From Theristus sp. LFF4_11 (lineage: Eukaryota > Nematoda > Chromadorea > Monhysterida > Xyalidae), in NCBI GenBank assembly GCA_030248135.1, contig JASANC010003645.1, forward strand, positions 100,357 to 164,356: a DNA stretch of 64,000 nt, given 5' to 3'. The first letter of the stretch is position 1. Every line of letters begins with the position of its first letter. Shown here piece by piece: positions 1-12,638 of this stretch. Made by a program: the position numbers and the translations under genes. The notes under the pieces were generated by a model that worked only from the letters and a program-made list of their open reading frames with translations, had not been told where the DNA came from and made no database searches.

Positions 1-1
1 G

Positions 2-6
2 TATGC

Positions 7-38
<32 letters not shown>

Positions 39-3000
39 GCAACAACAGCAACAGTCCGTCTACTGAGCGGCGACCTGCTGCGCGAGCGAGGAAAGCGTAC
101 TCGCCGCCGTTGCCGCGTCCGTTCACGGAGCTGTGTCGTAATCTGCGTCACCTGGTCATGTACGGCCATGGCTTCCCGCATCAGTTGCATCGCACGCAGC
201 GACTGGTGCAGGAGACGGACGCACAGGACTTTGTGCGCAGGGTGTTGACGCCGTTGCAGGTGCGTGCGGTTGCTGGTGGGCACGTGGTGGAGGTGCAATG
301 GGCATTACAGATGGTGATTTGGTGATTGAGTTTGTGTGGAGTTGGAGCAGGACCATTGGTTACACAATTCACTATGAAGTTCAGCATGCTGCCATACTCA
401 GACACAATCAGGCAGATCAGTTTGTTCGCTTCAAACGTTTGCCTGTTTAGTAAGCCAGTGCAGTTCAGACTCACATTTTTTAAATCGCTCTTTTGTCATA
501 GCAGAGTTTTCAGGCACACCAAACCCCGTTTTCATTCGCAGAGCCTGCTCGTGCTGGATCTGTCCAACTGGACCGGACTCGAAGATCTGCGTGCGCTGCG
601 TGTCGTCTCGCATTCACTGAGCAGACTCGTGCTATACGACGTGCCCGACCTGTACATGGCGCTGGAAACGCTGTGCGACTTGAATAAACTGACGTCAGTG
701 GGGTTTTCGTGTTTCACAGAAACAGACTGATTGGCTGGGTGATTGAATTGGCCTTCCGCGATTGGTCGTCGATAAGATGTGTGTGTCTCGTCTCGTTTAG
801 CCGACGAACTTTGGTTTTCTTATTGCTTTCAGCCACTTGGACATCTCGCAGTCAAGCCGCGAAACCGGCACCTATCCGAAACCGGTGACGCAACTGTGGA
901 AACTTGTCTCAAACCTGCGTCGCCTGACGCATCTTGATATATCGTCGACCAACTTAGCCGCTGCGCCATCGGACGGCGACAGACAGCCGAAATCGGGGTG
1001 CGTTTGGTTTGGTTGCGACGTTCGGCGTTTGAGGAAGTTTTTATGTTCTTCAGCGCTTTTTTATTTATCACATGAGGCATCTGTGATCTATTGGGAAACA
1101 CCAAATTCAGTGCACCCTGATCGGTTTGTTCTGCACAAAATGTGTTTTTTTCAGTCTAACCGAAGACAGTCCAGCGATCACGAGCGATATCGTCGGGTTA
1201 CGACCGCTCGCAAGACGACTGGAGTTTCTCGGCTTGTTCAACTGTGATAATGCGTCACACTACAATGAACTGCCTGCTGACGCGGTCAGTGACAGTGGAG
1301 TGGAGTTGAAGCAACAACTGAGTGAGGTTTAGGTGAACTGGAGAACAACAGATGCAACAATGAGTGAGAGATCACAGATCATATCATGGTGGATTGCAGT
1401 GATTGGCCAACAGCATCTCAAAGAGAATCATGACCCGTAATGTTGTATCGTGCTGCTACTTTCACCAATCAGCGTATCCACAGCTGTACTCACGCGTCCA
1501 TTGAACTATCCACTCAACCATTTGCTGCCATTCGTTTCATTTGCAAATGCCCGTTTCGTCTCAGATCACCGGTGACGCGAACGAGGCTCAGCTGATCCTG
1601 GCGCTGCAGACGTACGCCGAGCGTCGCGCGCTCCTGCAGCACGTGCTCAACGAGACCTACCAGCTGTATCGGTTCGGCAACAGTCAGGCGCAGTACACGC
1701 TCGCGTTGCACTTGATCATTGATGTGAGAATATGTTCTTTTATTTTAGTCCCGAGCCCGATGCGCATAGAAAGGTAAACAGTTTCAAGCATGACGCGGGA
1801 ACTCAAAATTCGCAAAGTGATCCGAGTCCCTAAATAGAGCAGAGTGACCTGGGCGATTTTGATTGCCGCATGTAGATTGAAACTAGGTTCCTTTCTACGT
1901 CTGCACGCGCATTCAATCGCAGAACCTAAAAAAATAAAAAAAGTTGCTTTGCTAGCGTCACTGTACCACTGTGAACTGAAACAGTGTGCATGACAAATCT
2001 GAAGCGGCATGGAAAATATGGTGTTCATTGGAATTTTTTTTGGTGATTTCTTTCCATTCATCCATGATGCACTGCCAGGCGATGCACCGCCACTTGGACG
2101 ACAGCACGCTGCAGATCGCCGCCAGCGCCAGTCTGTTCTACATTTTCCGTCAGGTGGAAATGAACTCGATCACGAAACGCAGAGTCATCAAGGCGCTTTT
2201 GTCCGGTCGGTATTGCATTGGAATTTGTCTGTCTGGTTTCAAAAAAGGACCACGCTCAATGAACTCCTAGTCGGAAGACAGTACATTCGGTTGCAGTAAT
2301 GTGGCACATCTACAAACAAGAAACGAGCACACACGCACACGTACGATGTTACGACAGCGCGTATGTGTGTGGGTGTGCTCTGTTGTGACTGTGCAACACT
2401 GTTATGCAATATACTGCACTGTTTCAAAGAGCAGCAGAGCAGCACACACACTACACAACTCGCAGTCTTTCGTCCGGCCACATTCAGGCATCGAGCACCA
2501 CATCGACGAGCAGGTGATGGTGCGCAACTGCTGCCTGTCGCTGTGCCAGTTCAACATCCCCGACGAGATCCTGTTCGACTACGAGCGTGCTGCGCGTCTG
2601 CTGGTTGCAGCACTGGAGCGGCACACGAACGACGTGATGACGCAGCGCATCGCCGTCTTCCTGTTGAACTCGATGGCGTGCCACGTCGACGGCTACCAGA
2701 AAGTGCTCGTCGGAAATATGCGCGCCATCGAGGTAGGCGTGAAATGGGCAGCATTCAGCTGAAAGTTTCGCCGACTGTAAATGGTTAGCGCAGAATAGGC
2801 AATCATGAGTGCTTCAACAGTGGAACGCTTTCGGTTGGCCTGATTTGTTGGATGCATTCGTATTATGGGGCTGTTTTAGTTAGTAAGCCAGAATTCGACT
2901 GCAGTGAACGTTGCTGGCCCAAGTGGCTACTGACTCATATGAAAGGTGTCAGTTGATCGGTGACTGATTCATCTTATCTACTTGATGAAGTTCAAACTTA

Positions 3001-5447
3001 AAGTTGAGCGAGTGTCTGTTTTTTTAATCCAATACTTTTTGTTTCTTGGATTTCCTCTTGTTTCCATGGACTCCTATTGCAGGTTATTTTGGCGCAAATC
3101 GAACGGAAACATTCAGCGAACGTGTGCGATGACGTCATGGAGGTCGGATGGAGCTTTCTATGGAACATAACTGGTGAGAACAGGCGAAACAGGCCTTTTC
3201 AAAAGGTTTAAAGAAAACAAATGTCTGGGCATTTGCAACGTTTCAACCAGTTTCAGACGAAACACCCGAAAACTGCGATCGATTCATTATGGGCGGCGGA
3301 CTGGAGTTGTTCTTGAAATGCTATAAGGTCTGATGACTGAAAGTTTTACTTAAATGACTTGAAATTCTGTACTGCATAAGAAGTTTTTAAACCCAAAATA
3401 AGAAGTTTTGTGTAATGAGCTATTCAATGATAACCCGCATTAAATAGACATCGGGTTTATTATTATTTTTATTTAATTTCTATTTTTTAGTCCTTTTCGC
3501 ATAAGAAGAAGCTGTGCCGAAACATGACTGGCTTAATGGTTTGTTACGTCGCTCGGTGACTGCATAGTTTTCATTGACAACGTTTTCGTTTTTGTTCAGT
3601 TTCTTTGGTTTCATGTGTTTTCTGTTTTTAATAAAAAAATGGAACCCCGAAACAATCATCGTTGGTTGATGACTCACAACTCTGTTAAGCCAGTCATATT
3701 TCGATTCGGCCACTGCGCTACTAGCTGACTAGAATTTAGCTACTAATGAAAAATCTAAAAAAAAACTTTTTTTGTCCACCTTGTCCCTTTGCAGAAATTC
3801 ACGCAACAACAAGAGCTAGTGCGAAATATGATGGGCTTAATCGTGAGTTCCAGCCAATAGCTTTCTTCAGTGCTTCTGTTTCAGCTAATGGTAAAAAGTT
3901 CACATGGCAAAATTATTTCAGGGTAATATTGCCGAAGTGAAGATGCTTCGACCACAGCTGGTGAAGACGGAATATATAGAAATCTTCTGGTGTGTAAATA
4001 TTTTTTAAATTGTTGTTTGAAATAGTTTGCGGACTGGTCACATTGTCCCTCTTCAACTAATCAGTGAACTCTGTACAAAAGTGCAGCAGACAGTCGTCAA
4101 TATTGAAGTGCTGTATACAAAGGGTGCCAAATTGGTTGATTGGTTGATTCAATTCGAGTCAACTGATTGCTTGATGGCAACCGCGTTGCGTAGCCGCTTG
4201 ATCTGTCTGTCTGTGTCGTGTTACCCCATTGCACCTTGCATTCTGTTGTGCGCACTTCAGCGCCCTGTTGGACAACATGACCGATGGCATCGAGATCAGC
4301 TACAACAGCGCCGGCGTGTTGGCGCACATCTTAGGCGACGGCAGTCACGCGTGGACCATCGAGCAGCCGACTCGCCAGCACGTGCAGCAGCTGGTCATGA
4401 AGGTCGGGCGCTGCTTGGTGTTGGTGGGCCTGCTTGAAACGCACCGGCCTCAACACTGGTGGTAGCCTGGTGGTAGTGCGTTCGACTCTTGTCTGTGCGT
4501 TCGGGGGATCGAGCCCCGCCGTTAGTCATTTAATGACAGAGAACACTCGATGGGCGCCCTATTCGACGGCGTTCTGTACGCTTCTCTGGGTTAGCCCTGG
4601 CTAAAACATCGCCTAACATTGCAACAAACAAACAAACGGTGCATTCGCTCATAAATGCAGTAATATTGTGCACAGTTACAACACACACGCACACATGCAC
4701 AGCGTTTCTCTTTCTGTCCCGGTGTCCGTTTCGTATGACCACGAATCGCGTCCATTTGTCCACACACCAGGATGGGCTAAACAAGCCATGCACACACAGG
4801 TGACGTTGACCTGGAACATCGAGTCTCAGCGGTTCATCAATTATCGTTCGTTCGGCCCGATTTTGCGTCTTTTGGAGTTGCGTGATTCGCCGGCCAGTCA
4901 ACGGTGGGCGATCTGGGCGCTCGCAAATTTGACACACACCGATGGTGCGTGGAGGTGGCACGGTTTTTAGGTGTATGTCTATGTCAGGTGAACAGAAATG
5001 CGATCAATTTGCTGAAATTCACTTTCTCAACAAGTCATTTTGTTGTTCCTGTTCCAGGGGATAAATACTGTCCGTACGTTGTGAATGAGAACGGACTGGA
5101 ATTGGTGGAGGCGTTGACATCAGAAGTGGTCGACGACGAACAAATCAAACAGTGGGCCAACATTGTGCTGAAGAATATCAAAACTTGGTCAGTCGTCGTG
5201 TTGTGTTGTCTCGTTTGTCACAACTGTAAAACTTTCGTCTGTAATCAGCTGATTTACTGCTGCTGAACAGGACTCACTAATGATCCAAGTAGCTCGAAGT
5301 AGCCAATCACCGCTGGAGTTTCAATTGCCAAAATGGTAATGTGTATCTTTCAGTTTTGCAGCTTAAAACTGTGGTGGTTTTCTCTGTTGCAGGCGGGACA
5401 AACCAAAAAGTATGGCGAAAACCAATGCGAAAGAAAGTGCAAAATAA
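2..5447 (+). CDS. ZER1: ZER1-like CUL2 ubiquitin ligase substrate receptor (5' truncated)
   Basis: Substrate-recognition subunit of a cullin-2 E3 ligase; the ZER1/ZYG11 family reads N-terminal glycine degrons. Fifteen exons with matching phases: 2-259, 542-693, 833-997, 1155-1284, 1565-1723, 2079-2205, 2488-2732, 3083-3173, 3257-3327, 3795-3842, 3922-3989, 4261-4402, 4800-4944, 5058-5187, 5393-5447 (661 codons plus stop). The visible part starts with a poly-Asn tract encoded by an AAC run, then leucine-rich repeats (SLLVLDLSNW, RRLTHLDISSTNL), then armadillo-like repeats (GNIAEVKMLRPQL, EISYNSAGVLAHIL). NYRSFGPILRLL, SQRWAIWALANL and DKYCPYVV near the end resemble ZER1 more than ZYG11B. The start codon lies outside the window. 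The family call is strong; the exon 1-2 junction and the choice of ZER1 over ZYG11 are less certain. Confidence 0.88.
1749..1928 (+). repeat. Dispersed repeat family R1, copy 1
   Basis: About 180 bp in a ZER1 intron that aligns by eye to 48917-49107 and, in part, to 27738-27822. Shared blocks include GGTAAACAGTTTCA, a GCATGAYGCGGGA core, CCTAAATAG and GATTGAAACTA. Unknown class; the short length and the gene-end placement suggest a SINE or MITE. Confidence 0.6.
4454..4625 (+). mobile_element. tRNA-derived SINE-like element, copy 1
   Basis: Lies in the ZER1 intron between exons 12 and 13. It carries a tRNA-like head with an A-box-like TGGTAGTGCGTTCGA and a B-box-like GGGGATCGAGCCCC, then a body (AACACTCGATGGGCGCC, GGGTTAGCCCTGGCTAAAAC) and a simple AAACAAACAAAC tail. 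The body recurs at 30708-30862. The head does not fold into a full tRNA cloverleaf with an obvious anticodon stem, so a SINE is more likely than a tRNA gene. Confidence 0.6.
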
Positions 5448-6467
5448 TAAGTACGCAGAGAAGTAAGCCAAAGACGTCAAATTTCTGCAGAAAAAAAATT
5501 CATTTGCTTTTATGATCGATTTTTTATTCAAACTATTTTAAATTTTGCCGATAATATGCGATTTTTGATCATTATCGTTTTTATATTTGATGTAAAGTGA
5601 GCTTTTGTTGTGGCTTTTACTTTGACATATTTTTCTATGTGTTTCGTGGCGTTTGAAGTTTTCGGTGAAACAAAGTTTTATCTGTAGATTACTTTTGGTG
5701 ATTTTTGTTTTTTGTTTAGGTTTTCATTAACCAGCGCGTTGTGTGTGTCTCGCAGCTCGGTTCAAGTTTTCAGTTTTTGTTTACTTCTTCGCTTTGTTTT
5801 TACTTTCCGCTTTTCACCTTCGCTTTCTACCGTTTTTTTCGTTTCTACTGCTTCCTGTCAGTATCGGAATTTCTACAGAAGTTCAGTTCAAAATCTTTTC
5901 GTATATTTTTCGTTTATTTTTTGACAAATAATGAGGACTACACTTTGTCATGAATTCATGGTAAAACAAATGTTTTGGTTATTGGCCAAGCCTTTGTGTA
6001 TTTTTTTATTTTGCCAGTATGGATCCCTGCGATCTAAACCTTGTTTGCTATACAAGTTTTCGCTGTGATATGGAATCGAATGAAGTTTTATTGGCATATT
6101 ACTTTTCAGAAGCTAATTAATGCGTCCCGCCCTTCATTTTTGACACATGGTGAGACAAGAAACTGGAGATTGGTGTTCGTTTCACTCGTGTCAACCTTTA
6201 ACTTATTGGTTTATTTGTTTTTTAGCACCAAACAAATGTCTACCTGTAGATGTACAGTTTTATCAATTCATGTTTATTGTACCACCGGAAATATCTTGCT
6301 GCGTAACAAAGTGAAGTGTAAATTTCCAAAAAAATATCAAAACTCTTCAAAAGTGAAACAGTGAAAAGAAGACGGAATTAACTGTTTCATGAATGATTGA
6401 AGGCTTCCGCCGTAACCGATATCAGCGTGTTGATCAAACCACGGACTGTTACGCTCGCTAAAACTGT
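5448..6467. other. Intergenic, between convergent 3' ends
   Basis: T-rich sequence between the ZER1 stop and the stop of the first CYB561 gene on the opposite strand. It probably holds the two 3' untranslated regions. The open frames here are Phe/Ser-rich and read as low-complexity T tracts; I see no gene. Confidence 0.6.
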
Positions 6468-8307
6468 TCAATAATCTTGCGGTCTGCGGAATTTGTAGGT
6501 GCCCAGGATCAACAGTGTGCTAGCGGCGTGCACCACCATCAGCAGCACAGAGCAGTTGACCATCAGTTTCGTTCGACAGAATGGCTTGCCGGGGGGGCAT
6601 CTGGAATTCTGGCGGGATAATCGTGAACGAAGTTTGTCATTGCTGCTCAGAAATAATGCCGGGCCACCAACCAGGCCGTTCACTCATTGGTGTACGAAAT
6701 ACAGTACTGTGTTGCACCATTGACCATTTGTACAGCGACTGTGCAAAACGTTATTCACACGCACGGCACGCTGATTGGCTGCACCAAGTGCTACGGCATT
6801 CGGCCAATCACAGCATTGCGAAATCAACATGTGCTGCCAATCAGCTTGTACATACAATCACAAATCGTGTTGTTGGTAATTGGTATTACAAAGTGCTATG
6901 TCGCACGTTCGGTAAACGCATACCGACACTGTACAACGTTCTATGTGTCACCTGAAACACGCTGAGTGTCCCAACTCATGTCCTGTCCTTCAAAAAAGTT
7001 GCTCGCAATGCCGAGTAACTAGCCGGCGGTTGTTCTAGTTTTTCCCATCGATTTTAGCATTCTTAGCAACTTTATTTCCTAGACACGCGGCGGGACAGAA
7101 CACGGGACGCGAGTTGGGACATATTTTTCTAGCGTGACACGGTGTTGAGTTCAAATTTCGCCAGTACTCTATATTCAACGACTCCATGCACAAGTAGCCA
7201 ATGATCTGCACTGTGGTCAGCATGAAGATCGTGGCGCCAACCAGTCGATGCAACGTGAGCACACGCTGGCGGAAACGCAGCGGACACCACGGATTCAGGA
7301 AAGTCACCAGACCGGCGACGTACTGCAAAAGGCCGGTGCACGCAAGTGTGAGCGAACGGACGTGTTCATTCAAGTCATCTGACTCAATGTGCAGTAGGTT
7401 TCTTTCCCAACCGGTTTTCTACGGAAAACCTCGTGATGCTTTGCAATGCAATGCACCCATCAGCTCGTTTTTGCAACAAAAAAAACAATTAAGTTTGCGT
7501 CGATATTGGTAATACATTTTTGTTTTGGTGAGCCAACGTTTGAACAAAGCGTTTTCATTATTACACAAACAGGTAATAACGGGCCGGACCGTACGGCTTC
7601 ATATTTTCAAAAAAGTACATGTACGGTGGTGGTGGTGGTCCTCCTTTTTAACACATGAGGGTCTATGGTTCTACCAAACTAAGTATTTCAATTCCATGTT
7701 ACCTGGACGACATAGAGCGTCAGCGCGGACAGTCCAATCCAAGAGTGTGCCGTGGTGAAGTGTTTCGAGTTGTAGTCGTTCTTCCACTTCTCTATTGCAC
7801 CAAACGCCGTCCACGCGAACACAAGTGCGCAACTGTGCAACAGCGCGTGCGCCAGTTTCACGTGCAATTTGCGTTGTTTCGGGAGCACTCGATAGACGAT
7901 GACGGCTGAAATGACGAAAGGTGCAGTCGCGGTTGCGTGGATAAATGGCCAAACCCGAGAAATCTGGTTAACCGGCCAATTGGTAATTCTTGCTGAAGAT
8001 CTGAAGAATCTGGTCAACCGCCCAATCGTTTACCCTGAACACCCGAGAAATCTGCTGAATTGACATAAATCAAAATAGCAAGCTATTCCAACAGTCACAC
8101 ACCGGCGCCCTGTAGAATAACGAACGCCATGGGCATGAAAAATACATGGTAGCGAAACGGCTGCGTCGCCCAACTGAATCCTTTGTTGTTTCCGGTGGCT
8201 CCTTGCCAAACACCAACGAGAATCACGATGGAAATTGCGGATAGTTGAGATAAAATTGCCAGAATGTACAGCAGCAGATTTTTAGGCAGACGCTCGGTTA
8301 AAGCCAT
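6468..8307 (-). CDS. CYB561: Cytochrome b561, paralogue A
   Basis: Transmembrane di-haem electron carrier that moves electrons from cytosolic ascorbate across a vesicle or plasma membrane to monodehydroascorbate or ferric iron. Four exons, transcription order 8307-8103, 7905-7703, 7322-7183, 6600-6468, phases 1, 0, 2; 226 aa, the usual family size. Start is the ATG of MALTERLPKN; the frame upstream has only a non-ATG codon. Visible features: TM1 (LLLYILAILSQLSAISIVIL), haem-ligand histidines in YHVFFMP, KLAHALLHSCA, TAHSWIG and LTLHRLVG, and the AVIVYRV segment after TM2. The last TM is MVNCSVLLMVVHAASTLLIL. Splice phases match paralogues B and C exactly. Confidence 0.9.
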
Positions 8308-9373
8308 CGTTTGATGCTGCGTTTCCTTCAAACATACAGTGTGTTTCTAACAAAGTAATTTTGCTGCCAGTGCACAACGACACAAATCAGATTGGTCGCA
8401 TTGGAATGTGTCCAGTCTAAAAACTGATAGTACTTATCAAGCTGGTTTTTTTTTGAATTGTGAATCAACAACAACCAATGGCTGTACTTACAATTTTATC
8501 GCTGTACTGGCGGCGGACGGTCAACTTTATCATTACAGTGTTTTTTTTTTGAATTTTTGTTTCGTGTCCTAAAACGTTTTTCTTCAGAAACAGTAAACAG
8601 ACATCTTGCAACAAGAAAACGTTTCACAAGCTGTTTCAGTTGCAGCTGTCACTAAGAAGAAAACTTCAACAAATTGGTTTGGTTGTACTGGCTGGTTATT
8701 CAACATTTCAGCAACAGTGGGTGGGTACTGCAGAGCAGAAATGATAACCGAAACGATTGATGAGTAACAATTGACGAATCACTGTGCCTGATTACAGACT
8801 GTTATAAAGGTCTTATAAAACATGTTTTTATTGTGCGACATTGTGAATTTGAGCTTTTAATGCTCCACAAGTGCTGTGCTGAATTCGAAAGCTTATCATG
8901 CTAAAATATTCTTGTGTATCCTGAATCACTGCATGACTGTTGAAACTGCCACTAAATCTGCATGTTTCCTACTAAAATGTATTTCATGCGGGTGGCCGCA
9001 ATTTTAGTAGCAACTTTAGTATCAAACACATACCACTATCGTTATTTATTGCACGTGTAGTTAGTTTAGCAACAACTTTAGTCGGAAATTTAGTAGCCTA
9101 GCCACGGTTTTTCAGCAAATCTAACGCAATCTATGATCATGACGTGTACCTGTGCGCAATTTTTCACAAGCTTTTTATGCTTTCTTCATTCAATTTCGTT
9201 TTTTTTAGTTTTTCACGGATTGCATGAAAAGTGAAAGGTTAAAAAATACAAAGTCTAAATCGAAAACTAATACAAGGCCAACAAGAATCGTTAACGGTTT
9301 CAGATTCCTTTGTATTTTGTTGATGTTGTGATTTACCTCACGTCGGATACAATCCAAATCCAATACAAGGACT
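8308..9373. other. Intergenic between CYB561 A and B
   Basis: Spacer holding the 5' flank of paralogue A and the 3' flank of paralogue B. It contains several TTTAGTAG/CAACTTTAG direct and inverted motifs near 8960-9105 but no open frame with family resemblance or phase-consistent exons. Confidence 0.5.
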
Positions 9374-11335
9374 TCACAATCGCTCCGGCCCAGCAGTTCC
9401 ATTATTCACTGTCGCTTCTTGAGATCGTTGAAATCTGTTGGTGCGCAGTATTGCCAGTGTGCTTGCCACGAAAACCAGCATCAACAAAACCGTGCAATTT
9501 ACCATCAATTGAGCACGACAGAACGGTGCACGATTGGTGCAACTGAAAAAAAACTCGACGTTTCTTTGCATAAATCATGCGCTCTGCAAGGCTTGGCGCA
9601 ATGAAAATTTGATTTCAAAGCGTGTCCTGTCCGTTTGAGTGTTCCGCGCGGGGTCCGTATCCCTGGAATAAAAGTTGGCCCAAAGCGCCGAGTGTGGCGT
9701 TGTCACTTTTATTTCTGGAACGTCACACGGGCGGACAGGGCCCCAGTTCGGACACCTTTATACCTCCGGCGTTCCTTGGGACACAATCTTTTCTTACATA
9801 CGCTAACGCAACCAGAGGGTACTGAAAGTGAAAGAAACAGCCTTGTGTAAGCTTGTGAAAAAATGGCAAAAAAGTGATCACTCTTCAAAACACAGCGCAA
9901 ATTTTGTTTCAGGGAATTGAGTGACAGACGCTAGTTTTAAATGGTTCATTATTATACATGAATTGGAATACAAACGAAATCAAACAAATAAAAATTATTG
10001 CAGATAGCAAAAATTGTAAAAAAGGCCGACCCTTTGACGAGTGACTCAGTGCACAGATATGCGACAATCTGAACGGAGCTCAGCAGAAACAGACCAATCC
10101 CGGTTACGCCATGCAACGGACGCAAACGCTCACGAAATCGTGTGGGACACCACGGATTCAGAAAGGTCAATAAGCCACCGAGATACTGAAAGGAGCGGAC
10201 AGTTTGCTTAAAATTTGCTCATGTGGCTTTGCTGATTTGGAATGGGTCGGTATCCGACACTGCATGACGACACTAAGAAATCGTGGCTACTAAAAAATTT
10301 ACAACAAAAGCACAACACATGAATGCAGTAACGAACGCTGTTTTGTGACACAGGCAGTATCAGATAACTGAATAGACACATCAACAAACATTCAATCATC
10401 AACAGATCCTTGAAGCAACTCATTGCCATCACCAACAAGAGCCAACCAACTTGTTTCTCTTCTCACTTTACCTGCGCATAATAGAGCGCCAGCACGCTGA
10501 TGCCCAGCCACGAGTGCGCGCTGCTGAAGTGATGAAACACGGAGCCCTTGGCCGAGTTTTTGTATTTGTACACCGCCGCAAACGCCGTGCACGCGAACGC
10601 AAGTGCGCAACTGTGCAACAGCGCGTGCGCGAGTTTCACGTGCAGTTTACGTTGGTTCGGAAGCACTCGATAGACGATGACCGCTGAAAAAGATAGACAA
10701 TCATTAGAAAATGCGAGACAAATCGTGACACCGGAACCGACTGTTTAGCGACACAGTACCACGAAGAGGTTCTCTGCTGAAATGGAAGAAATGACGATCC
10801 AGGTGATTTGTGTAATAATATCAGCAGCGTACAACAATACATGTCAGTTCAGGTCAATACAACAAGTGCAATTGTTGTTGGTTCCAGAATGACAATGAAC
10901 AATATCAGGAAAAATGATGAAATTTGGTGACCTCCTGGTGTACAAAGTTACTGCAACAAGAAAGTCATTATAAATTACAATAATACGCAGTCCTCACATT
11001 GAAAGGCCAAACAAGATTAACCAAATCGCAACATTTCCTTCAAGTGGTTGAACTCTAGGAATGCAGCTGTGTGAATGCGGCGAAAAGTTTTTTTGTCAAC
11101 CATGAACAGCAAAAACTCACAAAACAATAAACGAAAACAAACCGGAGCCCTGCAAGAAAACAAACGCAATTGGGATGAACAAAGGATGATAACGGAACAG
11201 CTTTGTCTGCCAACTGAATCCATAATCGCCATCGTATTCGTATTGCCAAACTGCAACAATGACCACGATTGAAATTGCACAACACTGAGAAACGCCAGCC
11301 AAAATATACACCGCAATATTCGCGTGGATTTGCAT
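9374..11335 (-). CDS. CYB561: Cytochrome b561, paralogue B
   Basis: Same family and role as its neighbour: ascorbate-dependent transmembrane electron transfer. Exons in order 11335-11143, 10683-10472, 10185-10046, 9542-9374; phases 1, 0, 2; 237 aa. Starts at ATG (MQIHANIAVYILAG). It keeps the canonical HP of the family (YHPLFIPIAFVFLQG), LAHALLHSCA, SAHSWLGI and RPLHGVTGI, so all four haem-ligand histidine positions are present. The C-terminus is longer than in paralogue A (RFQRSQEATVNNG and beyond). The gene lies head-to-tail behind paralogue A, about 1.1 kb away. The exon 3 donor is GTCACT, chosen because it keeps phase and matches the other two genes. Confidence 0.9.
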
Positions 11336-12638
11336 TTTTATATATTTTTTGAGATTTCACAACGTATTTTTCAAACTACGTCAATTTTCTGTTATATTTA
11401 TTTGACTGAAGAAGAAAACAATGACGCATACATGCAATGACTGATAACCAAAATGTTCATGGTAAACACAGAAACTCGCTAAACCGATGTCACTGTAAGG
11501 GGTGTTTTTTATCAACATCAACACTCCTTGTAGTCACTATATCATAAAAATTGATTTGAAACATCTTAGTATTATAATTGTAACAAAATCCTTGAAAAAA
11601 CAAAAAAAAATCAGAAAATCATGGCAATAAATACTGAAAACACGTGCCCAAAACACATGAAGCAAAAAAAACTTATCTCAGAGATCACAGATCATTACAA
11701 TTTGCCAAAAAAGAACAATTATGCGTCGATAACAAAAAAATCAATCACAGAGCCCAATCAAAAGAAGTTTTCGACCGTTCCATAAAATTATTAAGAAATG
11801 TTTAAACAATTCAAATCCAATACGCTGATTGTGGCTGCTGCAAACGGTTGCGACCAATCAGCGCAAGCGATCAAACCAACACCAATCAATTCGCACGCCG
11901 AAAAATCCTTTACACTCGACACGCAGAAATATAATGCAGGTGTAGTTTCCAGACCTGGTATGACGACAAATTGCGGAGCAATGGTGACAAAAATCCAAGA
12001 ACGGGTATCAGTGCAGCTTTTTGCGCTCAGTCCAAAAAGTGGGTACATTGCGAAATTTTGCTCCAGTAACCAAATATTTACGATTTTTGGCTTTTTGGCT
12101 CTTTTTAGGTTGGTGTTGTGTTATACTTGAACTAACCAGGCCAAATCAGGCGAACAATTTTCATTCAGATACCGTAACTAAATCGTGACCACCTTGAAAG
12201 TCCGAAACATTTTTCGTTCCCCAATCTGAATTGCAGAAAACGTGTTTTCTTTACAATGTGTGAATAAATCACCTGCTCACTGACGTTGTCCTACAATGTT
12301 CCCGGCCAATCCCCTGTCACCGCCGTTGCCCTGCTGACAACTATAAATGCTCTCTGTATTTTTAAACGACGTCACTTAAAATCACACAAAAACAACGACG
12401 GTTGTGGTTATTTGCCGGTTTTTCAAAAAAATGAAAAAAAAAATTTCGAAAAAAAATGAAAATTCGGTAAATGGAAATTCGATGCTTCACAATTCTTCGA
12501 GCTCAGCTTTCGTCTAAAATCAAACACCGTTTGTCGAACTCGATTTACCAACGTCTCAGAGTCGGGTGGCGACTGATGAAAAAATAATGATATTACGAGA
12601 TGCTAGTTGGCTAACATGTAAAATTGTCTACAGTATTG
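11336..12638. other. Intergenic with dispersed repeat
   Basis: Sequence upstream of CYB561 B. Apart from the R2 repeat at 11955-12195 it is AT-rich with long A tracts (12420-12465). An open frame at 11798-12130 runs straight through the repeat and has no family resemblance, so I do not call it a gene. Confidence 0.5.
11955..12195 (+). repeat. Dispersed repeat family R2, copy 1
   Basis: About 240 bp whose reverse complement is found at 22335-22588. Shared blocks include CCTGGTATGACGACAAATT, GACAAAAATCCAAGAACG, GCTCCAGTAACCAAATATTT and GCGAACAATTTTCATTCA. Divergence is moderate, with small indels, as for two old copies of one mobile element. No coding potential seen. Confidence 0.75.

Noticed and set aside
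4490..4525. Possible tRNA gene from the B-box GGGGATCGAGCCCC
   Set aside because: No full cloverleaf could be traced, and the downstream body repeats at 30.7 kb, so a SINE fits better.
5712..5953. Three overlapping Phe/Ser-rich frames
   Set aside because: Low-complexity T-rich DNA between convergent genes.
9625..9745. Inverted segments TCCTGTCCG/CGGACAGGG and CCTGGAATAAAAGT/ACTTTTATTTCTGG in a CYB561 B intron
   Set aside because: They could form a hairpin, but no target duplication or second copy was found, so I do not call an element.
11798..12130. 110-codon plus-strand open frame
   Set aside because: It lies mostly in repeat R2, and the second R2 copy does not keep the frame.
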